In this document: positions 1-6,693 of the stretch, piece after piece
Numbering within the stretch: the first letter of the stretch is position 1
Layout: each line of letters starts with the position of its first letter
DNA from: Myxococcales bacterium
GTDB taxonomy: Bacteria > Myxococcota > UBA4151
Direction of reading: 5' to 3'
DNA length: 33,656 nucleotides
Assembly (NCBI GenBank): GCA_002722845.1
Contig: PBND01000086.1
Coordinates: 1 to 33,656, forward strand
Position numbers and translations under genes: made by a program
The notes under the pieces: model-generated
Told to the model about the DNA's origin: nothing
The model's database searches: none
Seen by the model: the letters and a program-made list of their open reading frames with translations, nothing else

Positions 1-54
1 AGCGCTAGAATCGCACTCTAGAGGTCGGGGGTTCGACTCCCCCTGACTCCACCA
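1..54 (+). tRNA. tRNA-Ala(CGC), 3' part (5' half outside window)
   Basis: The 3' half of a tRNA can be folded by eye. The anticodon stem is CTAGA (5-9) with TCTAG (17-21), and the loop ATCGCAC (10-16) puts anticodon CGC at 12-14. The variable loop is AGGTC (22-26). The T arm is GGGGG (27-31), loop TTCGACT, CCCCC (39-43). The acceptor strand TGACTCC (44-50) is followed by A51 and an encoded CCA (52-54). The CGCAC loop, the AGGTC variable loop, a U at position 70 (able to form the G3:U70 alanine determinant) and A73 all fit tRNA-Ala reading GCG. The D arm and 5' acceptor strand lie outside the window, so the G3 partner is not seen. Confidence 0.9.
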
Positions 55-70
55 GAGGAAGGATGAAATC

Positions 71-295
71 ATGGCTGTCTGCGCATTGACTGGAAAGAAG
101 GGGATGAGCGGTAATCGCGTCTCCCACTCGAACATTAAAACCAAGCGTCGGCGCGAGGCGAACCTCCAGTCCAAGCGCTTTTTCATCCCGGAGCAAAACC
201 GCTGGGTTCGACTCCGAGTAAGCACCCGGGCCATTCGCACGATCGATAAAATCGGCTTGTTGGCCTATGCCAAAAAGGCTGGTCTCAAGATCTAA
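71..295 (+). CDS. rpmB: 50S ribosomal protein L28 (bL28)
   Basis: A 74-aa basic protein with the L28 pattern: an N-terminal C-x2-TGK-x4-GN-x-(V)SH block, the TKRR basic stretch, a central FF-to-VRLRVS strand segment, and IDK-x-G near the C-terminus. It is a structural protein of the large ribosomal subunit. Only one Cys remains, so it is the zinc-free type. Length is normal for the family. A strong Shine-Dalgarno GAGGAAGGA (55-63) sits 7 nt before the ATG. That site begins on the base right after the CCA end of the upstream tRNA, so the two genes are almost certainly co-transcribed. A terminator follows at about 320-353. Confidence 0.97.
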   Translation: MAVCALTGKKGMSGNRVSHSNIKTKRRREANLQSKRFFIPEQNRWVRLRVSTRAIRTIDKIGLLAYAKKAGLKI

Positions 296-319
296 TCGAC
301 TCGGTTTCGGTTAAAGACG

Positions 320-353
320 GGAGGGAGGCCGAGGCTTCCCTCCTCTCGTTTTT
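320..353 (+). terminator. Rho-independent terminator of the tRNA-rpmB unit
   Basis: A G+C-rich hairpin with left arm 320-329 (GGAGGGAGGC), loop CGAG and right arm 334-343 (GCTTCCCTCC) has ten pairs, including one G-U. A short spacer and five T residues (349-353) follow. It lies 25 nt after the rpmB stop and ends just before the convergent lipoprotein gene. The opposite strand has only a short U tract, so termination is mainly for the plus strand. Confidence 0.8.
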
Positions 354-356
354 AGC

Positions 357-2627
357 TCAAAACCCAATCCATCGTCCCAACCAGCGACCGTTGATTCGGA
401 GCATGGCCCGACCGGTTTCGGGGGCTGAATCAAGCAGGAACCCCGGGCCGTTGGCGACCATGCTGTGGGCCTGACGCGTTCCTTCGATCGCGACCTCGAC
501 CACGGGATCGACCAGCCAATCGCCGGTCAGGAGGAGGAACAGGCCATCCTCCCGTCGGTGGAGTTCAAGCCAGACCGGCTCTTCGACCACAACGGGGCCG
601 GGCCCATCACCACAGTCATAGGGGAGGACTGCGCCGCTGGGCATCCGAAGGGGGGCCTGGGGGGATGTCACCAACACCCAGGGGCTCAGTCCAAAGCGAA
701 TCTGCCCTTGAACATCCCAGCGACGCCAGCGCGCTTCGCCCGCATAGCGTACGGCGTAGCCGTGACCGAATGTTGGCAGCACCCGGCTCCTCGGAATCAG
801 CGTGCAGCGGGGTGCGACGCTCCGGGTGGTGGGCACCTCCCCGTGCAGGCGAATGACGCCCTCCATCGGCACCGTCACCAAGTCGAGGAAACCGTCATGG
901 TCCAAATCGGCCTTGGCCGCGCCTCGGCTGGAATATGGGCGGCGGGCATGTCCTGAATCTTGATGGTTATGGGCCGATAAGCCGGCCTCTTCGCTCAGGG
1001 AGATAAAGCCCCTTTGGCGTTGCAGCAAAACCACATCTTGGTGGGCACTAAAGCCCTCGCCGATCGGGTCATAGATCATCCCCTGTGTCAGAAAGAGATC
1101 ATCCTGACCGTCCCGGTCGAAATCATCGACCAAAGAAGCCCAGCCGTAGAGGAGCTGGCCCTCATGGTCCCGTAGCGCAAGACCCAGAGCTTCGGCCCGG
1201 TCCAGAGGCGGTTGTTGGCGAAGGTCGAAGAGACGATTCGCCCCCCAATCGCTCAAAAACAGATGCTCCGCATCGCCCTCGACGAACAGGTTCGCCACCC
1301 CCATGTAAAAGCCCCAGGCCAGGCGCCCCTCACCAAAAAGGTGCTGACGATACTCGCAGTCTTCGGTCGGGGCGCAACGCAGGTAAAAGGCCCCTGGATC
1401 GGTGTCCGGCACCTCCTCCCCGCTGGGAAGGGTCCGGGTCCCCTCCCCCGTGCCGAACGTATCGTTGGCGTAGACGATATCGAGCAGTCCATCGTCATTG
1501 AGATCGAGGACACCCAATGCAAGAGTCGATGCTTCTTCGTCTAAGAGCAGGCTGGAGGTGATGGGCTCGAAATCGCCAGTCACCGTCTGTCGCCACGCGA
1601 TGTTCGATTTGCTGACCGCTTGGCCGTCCACCTCATCCAACTGACAGCCCACCAAGAGATCCCCCCGGCCGTCCTGGTCGAGATCCATGAAGAGGGCTGC
1701 TCCAGCCATACACTGCCGGCGAGCGTCCCCCTCGGTGAGGAGTGCCATCAGGTCCGTTGTCGAGCGAAAGGGATGGAAGCGGTGCAGTTCTGCAACGCCC
1801 CGACCGAGCACCAACAGTTCATGATAGCCATCCTCTTCCAGATCGAGCCCGTAGGCGGAGTTACGGTTGGTGAGACTGGGTCGGCACTCGTTTGCGATGG
1901 GGGTGAAAGCCAAGCGGCCCTCCGTCGACTCATTGGCGTAGATACAGGCCGGTGAACTGCCAAAGGCCGCGGCCACCGATGTCCCGAGAAAGAGATCTAA
2001 ATCTCGATCACCATCGAGATCGAAGAGACCAGCACCGAAGCCAAAGTCCGGCGGCCCCTCACCGGCCAGCGCCACCGAGTGCTCGGTCAGCGATGCCGGG
2101 AATCGACGCTCGACAATAAAGCCTTCGAGGGGATCAACTCGGTCCAGGCAGCGGCCATTGCGGCAGCGCTGTTGTGCGCGACAATCACCATGCCCTAAAC
2201 AACTATCTGGGGGCAGAACACAGGCTTCATCAACACAAGTGGCTGGCGCCTCACAATGGCTATCCTCTCGGCAACCCTCCTGACAGACCTGTTCCTCACA
2301 ATAAGCACCAACACCACAGTCGGTGTCCTGGGCGCAGCCCGGACGACAGACCCCCGATGATTCATCACAGTAGTGGCCGGCATCGCAGGGACAGACGAGT
2401 AGGCAGACCCCTCCCGTACAACGACGATCCGGCGGGCAGCCGTCCCCACAGGATGCCGGCGCCCCGGCGTCGGTAACGGGTTGCGGAGCGGGTGGTGGTT
2501 CATCACATTGGCTCTCCGTGCACCGGAGGCCCGTTTCACAGTCACTGTGAACGATACAGGGCTCGCCGATACCGCCCGTGACCGTACAGGCCGCCAATCC
2601 AAAGATGCTGAGAGCCAGTACCCTCAA
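357..2627 (-). CDS. Cys-rich lipoprotein with FG-GAP/VCBS-type calcium repeats
   Basis: A 756-aa exported lipoprotein. A short signal peptide ends in the lipobox LAAC (Cys14). Residues about 20-165 hold many short C-x(n)-D-x-DC / C-x(4)-C units, the disulfide-rich repeat type common in myxobacterial surface proteins. From about 190 onward at least six D-x-D-x-D-G type calcium-binding loops (for example DLDGDRDLD, DLDQDGRGD, DLNDDGLLD, DFDRDGQDD, DLDHDGFLD) are spaced as in FG-GAP/VCBS beta-propellers. The last ~130 residues show no recognised domain. The likely site is the outer membrane or cell surface, with an adhesive or ligand-binding role (inference). Its ATG overlaps the stop of the upstream dGTPase-like gene (ATGA), so the two are translationally coupled. 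Confidence 0.85.
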   Translation of the reverse strand: MRVLALSIFGLAACTVTGGIGEPCIVHSDCETGLRCTESQCDEPPPAPQPVTDAGAPASCGDGCPPDRRCTGGVCLLVCPCDAGHYCDESSGVCRPGCAQDTDCGVGAYCEEQVCQEGCREDSHCEAPATCVDEACVLPPDSCLGHGDCRAQQRCRNGRCLDRVDPLEGFIVERRFPASLTEHSVALAGEGPPDFGFGAGLFDLDGDRDLDLFLGTSVAAAFGSSPACIYANESTEGRLAFTPIANECRPSLTNRNSAYGLDLEEDGYHELLVLGRGVAELHRFHPFRSTTDLMALLTEGDARRQCMAGAALFMDLDQDGRGDLLVGCQLDEVDGQAVSKSNIAWRQTVTGDFEPITSSLLLDEEASTLALGVLDLNDDGLLDIVYANDTFGTGEGTRTLPSGEEVPDTDPGAFYLRCAPTEDCEYRQHLFGEGRLAWGFYMGVANLFVEGDAEHLFLSDWGANRLFDLRQQPPLDRAEALGLALRDHEGQLLYGWASLVDDFDRDGQDDLFLTQGMIYDPIGEGFSAHQDVVLLQRQRGFISLSEEAGLSAHNHQDSGHARRPYSSRGAAKADLDHDGFLDLVTVPMEGVIRLHGEVPTTRSVAPRCTLIPRSRVLPTFGHGYAVRYAGEARWRRWDVQGQIRFGLSPWVLVTSPQAPLRMPSGAVLPYDCGDGPGPVVVEEPVWLELHRREDGLFLLLTGDWLVDPVVEVAIEGTRQAHSMVANGPGFLLDSAPETGRAMLRINGRWLGRWIGF

Positions 2628-3664
2628 AAGACACTCCAGGCCCGGGGCATAAAGAGTCGTTCGTAGAGCCGGATAGCGAAGCGGTCCGTCATCCCCGTGA
2701 TGTAATCGGTCACCCGTTGATGATGGGGTTCGTCGGAGGAGCGACTGTCGAACTCGGCTTCGAACCGGGCCTCGTCAGCCATGAAATACTCCCACAGGAA
2801 GTTCAGGATCCCCGCGGCCCGGTCAAAATCTTCAGTCACGGCATCGGTTAAATAAACCCGGTCGTAGAGAAAGTCGCGAAAGGCTTCCAATGCCTGGACA
2901 ACAGGCTCCGACATGTGAATCCGACCCAAACCACAGGCCTCGCTGGCCTGAACGACATCCCCCACCAAGGTGCTCAACCGCTGCGAATGGCTGCGCCCTA
3001 ACTGCTCAGCCACTTCGAGGGGTAAGTCGTCTTCGGCCAAGAGCCCCGCTCGGCGCGCATCGTCAAAATCGTGATTCACGTACGCGATGATATCGGCCAA
3101 TCGCATCACTTGCCCCTCTAAGGTGAGGGCCAAGGTGGCTCGGTTGTCCGTGATCAACTTGCCTTTTCCCTTCGAGTGCTTCGCAATGCCATCGATCACC
3201 TCTTCAGATAAATTCATCCCGCGGCCCGACCGGCCTGTCTCGTTGACGATCCGAAGGGTCTGCCGCGCATGATGAAAGCCCCCAGGGATCAGTTGCCGCA
3301 GGGTCCGCTCCCCCGCATGACCGAAAGGTGTATGCCCCAGGTCGTGACCCATCGCGATGGCCTCGACCAACATCGTGTTGAGGTGCAGAGCCCGAGCGAT
3401 TGCGCAGCCCACCTGACTCACTTCGATGCTGTGGGTCATGCGGGTCCGATAGTGGTCGCCAATCGGTGCAAGAAAGACCTGCGTCTTGCCAGCCATTCGC
3501 CGGAATGCCTTGCTGTGAACGACCCGGTCTCGGTCCCGCTGAAAGCAAGGCCGCATCAAATCCGGTGCTTCCTCCTGCCTTCGCCCTTTACTGTTTCTCG
3601 AAAGGCATGCTCGCGGCCCCAGACTGCGGGCCTCCATCGCTTCGACCTGTTCTCGAATGGACAC
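2624..3664 (-). CDS. Deoxyguanosinetriphosphate triphosphohydrolase-like protein (HD domain)
   Basis: A cytoplasmic HD-superfamily dNTP triphosphohydrolase, splitting dNTPs into deoxynucleoside plus triphosphate in family members. Metal-binding residues are visible: His78 in TRMTHS, His107-Asp108 in GHDLGH, and Asp191 in LADIIAYVNHD. The family blocks FQRDRDRVVHSKAFRR and GDHYRTR precede them, and GHTPFGHAGE follows. I place the start at GTG 3664, because GGAGG (3670-3674) lies 5 nt upstream and IREQVEAMEA is the usual N-terminus of this group. An in-frame TTG at 3676 has no ribosome site. This gives 346 aa, typical of the shorter dGTPase-like clade. Substrate preference cannot be read from sequence. 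The stop overlaps the next gene (ATGA). Confidence 0.93.
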   Translation of the reverse strand: MSIREQVEAMEARSLGPRACLSRNSKGRRQEEAPDLMRPCFQRDRDRVVHSKAFRRMAGKTQVFLAPIGDHYRTRMTHSIEVSQVGCAIARALHLNTMLVEAIAMGHDLGHTPFGHAGERTLRQLIPGGFHHARQTLRIVNETGRSGRGMNLSEEVIDGIAKHSKGKGKLITDNRATLALTLEGQVMRLADIIAYVNHDFDDARRAGLLAEDDLPLEVAEQLGRSHSQRLSTLVGDVVQASEACGLGRIHMSEPVVQALEAFRDFLYDRVYLTDAVTEDFDRAAGILNFLWEYFMADEARFEAEFDSRSSDEPHHQRVTDYITGMTDRFAIRLYERLFMPRAWSVF

Positions 3665-3669
3665 GTTCG

Positions 3670-3674
3670 CCTCC
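3670..3674 (-). promoter_or_regulatory. Shine-Dalgarno deciding the dGTPase-like start
   Basis: GGAGG on the minus strand is followed after 5 nt by GTG (3664-3662). The longer reading frame would begin at TTG 3676, overlapping this site and without a ribosome site of its own, so the GTG is the better start. Confidence 0.7.
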
Positions 3675-3691
3675 AAAGTCTGCTATGCAGC

Positions 3692-3707
3692 TTACTATAG
3701 ACCCGCC
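3692..3707 (+). repeat. 16-nt direct repeat, copy 1 (contains TATAG)
   Basis: TTACTATAGACCCGCC matches the second copy at 3787-3802 at 14 of 16 positions, and both differences are A/G. The two copies lie exactly 95 nt apart in the divergent promoter region. Read on the minus strand this copy also gives TATAGT (3699-3694), a possible -10 for the dGTPase-like gene. Confidence 0.6.
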
Positions 3708-3723
3708 AGCAAGTCCTGTGCCC
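3708..3723 (-). promoter_or_regulatory. Possible sigma-54 (-24/-12) promoter for the dGTPase-like operon
   Basis: The minus strand reads GGGCAC-AGGAC-TTGCT, one base away from the sigma-54 consensus TGGCAC-N5-TTGCW with exact spacing, about 45 nt upstream of the chosen GTG start. No activator site was recognised. A chance match is possible. Confidence 0.35.
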
Positions 3724-3752
3724 AAACCATTTCGTTCAGGCCTAACCAAAGA

Positions 3753-3771
3753 CCGCCCTCAGGCGGCTTTT
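3753..3771. terminator. Short bidirectional terminator-like hairpin between divergent genes
   Basis: CCGCC (3753-3757), loop CTCA, GGCGG (3762-3766), then CTTTT on the plus side and CAAAG on the left flank. It has the form of a small terminator, but no gene on either side is obviously ended by it. It may attenuate transcripts started upstream of it or be part of a regulatory leader. Confidence 0.4.
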
Positions 3772-3786
3772 CGGACCGAAGGACCT

Positions 3787-3802
3787 TTGCTATAGGCCCG
3801 CC
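3787..3802 (+). promoter_or_regulatory. Direct repeat copy 2 with extended -10-like TGCTATAG, before the metallophosphoesterase-like gene
   Basis: TTGCTATAGGCCCGCC repeats 3692-3707. TGC-TATAGG (3788-3796) resembles an extended -10 element, and no good -35 is visible. A G+C hairpin, GCCGTC (3800-3805) with GACGGC (3811-3816), would begin about where the transcript begins, giving a structured 5' leader before the AAGGAG ribosome site at 3826-3831. Confidence 0.4.
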
Positions 3803-3841
3803 GTCGGTCGGACGGCAGGTCCGCCAAGGAGTTGAACTCTC

Positions 3842-4939
3842 ATGACCCGTTCTTGTCTTTCCTCCCTCACTGTTGTCGCCTTTCTGTCCGCTGGTTGCGT
3901 CCAGGAAAAGAAGGCGCCGGAACCCTCACCTGCTGCTCCCGTTGCGGCAAAGACCGCGGAGCCTGCCCCCCAACCGGCAGCTGAGGCTTCGGCACCAGCG
4001 AATCCAGGCTGCTTCGGTGATCCCAAGGGCGGTGAGCCCCGCGAGGTCACCGCCGGAAGCGTGGCCCTCAAAGGAAACGGCTACACGCTGGCTGCGGCGG
4101 CGAGCCCCGAAAAAAGCGGCAAACTGGTGATCGGAATCGTCAGCGACCTCAAGGACAAGCACGATGGCTGGAGCGAACGTCTCAAGGCCTATGCAGCTTG
4201 GTTCTCAGAAAAAGGGGTCGAGGCGGTGGTCATCAATGGCGGTGACTTTTACTACGCCGAGCACATGGAGGCCGTTCTCATGGGTTACGCAGAGGCCTTC
4301 AAAATGCCCGTGTACGTGATCTCAGGGAACAAGGAAGCCCCGGAATGGTTTCAAGAGATCGCCGCCAAGGTCAGCGCGAAACACAGCAATCTAATCAACG
4401 GCAACCGAGTACGAACCCTGACCATGAATGACGTTAGTCTCGTGAGTCTGCCTGGTTACGGGCGGAAGAACTACACCGATCCGGGCGCCTGCCTCTTTGA
4501 CGATGAGCAGATCGCAACCACCACGGAGCTCCTGAAGGCAGCCCCGGGCAGCGCCAAGGTCCTCGTCAGTCACCAAGCGCCGCTTCAGGACGGTGCGGAT
4601 GGTGTGGATTTCATGGGTCAACCAAGCCTGGAAGCCAAAGACAAAAAGAATGTGGGTGACCCCCGGGTGACGGCCATGCTGAAGAAGACAGGGACCCAGT
4701 TGGCCATCGTCGGCGGCATCAAGGAAGCCGGTGGCCGGGGCACGGATCTCAGTGGCAAGCCGGTGGCCCTTGACCAGATGAATGGTCAGCTCCTTGTCAA
4801 CCCGGGCCCCGCAGACACCAGTCACTGGACGATGAATGATGGTTCCAGTTCCTGGGGGATGGTGGCTGTCATGAAGATCGACGGTGGGCAAGCGAGCTAC
4901 GGCATCCTCCGGATGCCTGAGCACAAGCCGGCAAAATAG
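3842..4939 (+). CDS. Lipoprotein with a degenerate metallophosphoesterase domain
   Basis: A 365-aa protein with signal peptide and lipobox LSAGC (Cys19), then a Pro/Ala-rich linker (about 24-56). Residues 93-360 follow the calcineurin-like metallophosphoesterase order: beta strand ending SD102, NGGD135, SGN163, SH244, then VNPGP near 320. Key histidines are missing. The D-x-H site reads D102-L-K104, GNHE reads GNKE (Lys164), and GHxH reads GGIK (291-294). Asp102, Asp135, Asn163 and His244 remain. The normal dinuclear metal centre probably cannot form, so I infer a binding or structural protein rather than an active phosphatase. AAGGAG lies 10 nt before the ATG. The next gene follows in the same frame after one stop codon. 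Confidence 0.8.
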   Translation: MTRSCLSSLTVVAFLSAGCVQEKKAPEPSPAAPVAAKTAEPAPQPAAEASAPANPGCFGDPKGGEPREVTAGSVALKGNGYTLAAAASPEKSGKLVIGIVSDLKDKHDGWSERLKAYAAWFSEKGVEAVVINGGDFYYAEHMEAVLMGYAEAFKMPVYVISGNKEAPEWFQEIAAKVSAKHSNLINGNRVRTLTMNDVSLVSLPGYGRKNYTDPGACLFDDEQIATTTELLKAAPGSAKVLVSHQAPLQDGADGVDFMGQPSLEAKDKKNVGDPRVTAMLKKTGTQLAIVGGIKEAGGRGTDLSGKPVALDQMNGQLLVNPGPADTSHWTMNDGSSSWGMVAVMKIDGGQASYGILRMPEHKPAK

Positions 4940-4942
4940 CCC

Positions 4943-6367
4943 TTGGGGAGCCTACTTCTCGCCGGCTTCGCCTTTGGTTGGACAGACCCAGCACCTGCGA
5001 CGGAAAACCCGGCCCAGCTCTTCGATTACCCGAAGAGAAGTGCACTGTGCGAAGCCCCATCCAGGGACCTCAAACCCTTCTGTGAAGTCCACGGGCACTT
5101 GGTCGAAACGCCCTTGCCGACAAAGACCCTAAAAAGGGCTCTTGATCGGGTACGCGGTCAACTTTCTCGCAGCGAAGCGCTTCGCCTCCGGGCCCGGCTC
5201 CTGGCCCTCAAGGCCTTCCGGAGCCGAGCCTGTCTTAGAGTCGCCGGGAGCCACCGACTTGCCCGAGATGAGGGGCGACTCATCGTCCGCCGGTTTATGC
5301 AGGCCATGCTCGCCTACGACGAAGCGATCCGTGCGGCTCCACGAGCCCAAGGCGCTCAACTCCTTCCAGAACTCGCCCAGGTGGTTCGAAGACCCTACGA
5401 GCTGGTCGCGGAAGGTCTGGGCTCAGTGCCCGGCCTCAATAAAGAAACTCGTCTGGACCTGATCCCGCCGAGGCTGCTGGAGGCTTTGGGCAATCTGGGT
5501 GTTGTGACGGGTCGCCCCCTCTCTGAGGGCCTCACCGGCCGGCTGCAGGTATCCGTCCAAGGCAGCGCTGTTGAACCCCAGCCGGAGCTCTCGTGGATCG
5601 ATGATAAACTCATCGTGCAAAAGGCTGGCGACTTACGCCCACAAAAGCTCGATGGCGATTTGGCTGCGGAGGTCCTCTCCTCCTATTTGGAAGCCCGGGA
5701 CAACCCCTGGGCCGGCCCAGCCGCTCGCCTTGCCGGAATCCTGGGACTGACATCCTTACGGGAGCGGCTCATCTTCCTCGCTGACCTCAAGGACGATCCG
5801 CTCCACGAGGCTGCGTTGCTGGGACTGACCGCCCTTGGACACCCAGAGGATCAGGCCCGGGTCTTGAGTTGGATCCAAACCCAACCTGCGCCGGCCTCGA
5901 AACAACTCGTCATCGCCCTCGGCTTCTTCGGCCAGAGAATCCGGGGGCAGTTACAACGCTATCAGGTGTCGAGGCTGCGCCCTGACCTTTTGGCAGCGGT
6001 GCTTTCCCGCTCGGCGGTTTGGGAGCTCAGGGGTTTCTACGAGGCTCGACTCGAACACGACGACGTGAACGTCCGTATCCTCGCCCACGCTGCCTCCCGG
6101 GAGCTTCAGCCCCAGGCCTGGATCACTCAGCGACTCTTGAAAGACGAGCACGAGATGGCCCAGTGTGCTGCCCGCAACCTGGTCGACCTCTTTCCCTTGC
6201 CCGAGGCGTCGTCAAGCGCCCGGGCCACCTCGACGACTCAGGCCCCGACCCCGCCCAGCGACGCGGGCCCGGAGCTCATTCAAGAGCCAGAAGGTAATGT
6301 GGCAATCCCGGATGACGCCCCAATGGATGCCGTCCAGCCAGAAGAAACTGCCCTACCCAGCGAGTAA
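4943..6367 (+). CDS. Predicted exported helical-repeat (HEAT-like) protein
   Basis: A 474-aa protein of unknown function. The first ~20 residues contain a hydrophobic stretch (LLLAGFAFGW) followed by an Ala/Pro region, consistent with a short signal peptide, though it lacks the usual basic residues. Residues about 245-420 are made of short paired helices with Leu/Ala spacing like HEAT repeats. The last ~55 residues are acidic, Pro/Thr/Ser-rich and probably disordered. The only in-frame start near the front is TTG 4943, because the frame is closed by the TAG of the upstream gene at 4937-4939, and no ribosome site is visible. Expression probably depends on coupling to, or readthrough from, the metallophosphoesterase-like gene. 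The 3' end overlaps the convergent SCP2 gene by 15 nt. Confidence 0.65.
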   Translation: MGSLLLAGFAFGWTDPAPATENPAQLFDYPKRSALCEAPSRDLKPFCEVHGHLVETPLPTKTLKRALDRVRGQLSRSEALRLRARLLALKAFRSRACLRVAGSHRLARDEGRLIVRRFMQAMLAYDEAIRAAPRAQGAQLLPELAQVVRRPYELVAEGLGSVPGLNKETRLDLIPPRLLEALGNLGVVTGRPLSEGLTGRLQVSVQGSAVEPQPELSWIDDKLIVQKAGDLRPQKLDGDLAAEVLSSYLEARDNPWAGPAARLAGILGLTSLRERLIFLADLKDDPLHEAALLGLTALGHPEDQARVLSWIQTQPAPASKQLVIALGFFGQRIRGQLQRYQVSRLRPDLLAAVLSRSAVWELRGFYEARLEHDDVNVRILAHAASRELQPQAWITQRLLKDEHEMAQCAARNLVDLFPLPEASSSARATSTTQAPTPPSDAGPELIQEPEGNVAIPDDAPMDAVQPEETALPSE

Positions 6368-6691
6368 GGGAGGAATCTTCAGGCTGAGGCCAATGTTCCC
6401 GGTAATTCGAAGCTTCCCGAGCATGTAAGCCATGTTGGGGTTCAACTGGCCATCGACGATCAAAACGAGGTCGTCCTCAGAAAGTCCGATGGTGCAGTCT
6501 GCGGCCTCATCTTCTCCTTCTGACACCCACTCGCTGGTCTTGCGCATGTCGACAATCCAAGACCCTCCTGCCTCGCCAGTGATATGGAACTGGAAGACGG
6601 AACCCTCGACTGAAGCCAGCCATTCGGGCGTGATCCGCTGCACAAGTTGTCGTTCGAAAAATTCGCGAGCGTTCGTTTGACTGGTCATCAT
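6353..6691 (-). CDS. SCP2 sterol-carrier/lipid-binding domain protein
   Basis: A 112-aa single-domain cytoplasmic protein with the SCP2 layout: a GGSWIVDM strand, an acidic EGEDEAADCTIGLSEDDL segment, then the family signature G-x-LNPNMAYMLGKLRITGNIGLSLK (residues about 81-105), in which a Leu/Met-rich face lines the lipid tunnel. SCP2 domains bind acyl-CoAs, sterols and other lipids. Its ATG lies 2 nt after the stop of the acyl-CoA synthetase gene, so they form one operon. I infer that it carries or buffers the acyl chains activated by that enzyme. The start could be either of two adjacent ATGs (6691 or 6688). Confidence 0.9.
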   Translation of the reverse strand: MMTSQTNAREFFERQLVQRITPEWLASVEGSVFQFHITGEAGGSWIVDMRKTSEWVSEGEDEAADCTIGLSEDDLVLIVDGQLNPNMAYMLGKLRITGNIGLSLKIPPLLAG

Positions 6692-6693
6692 GC

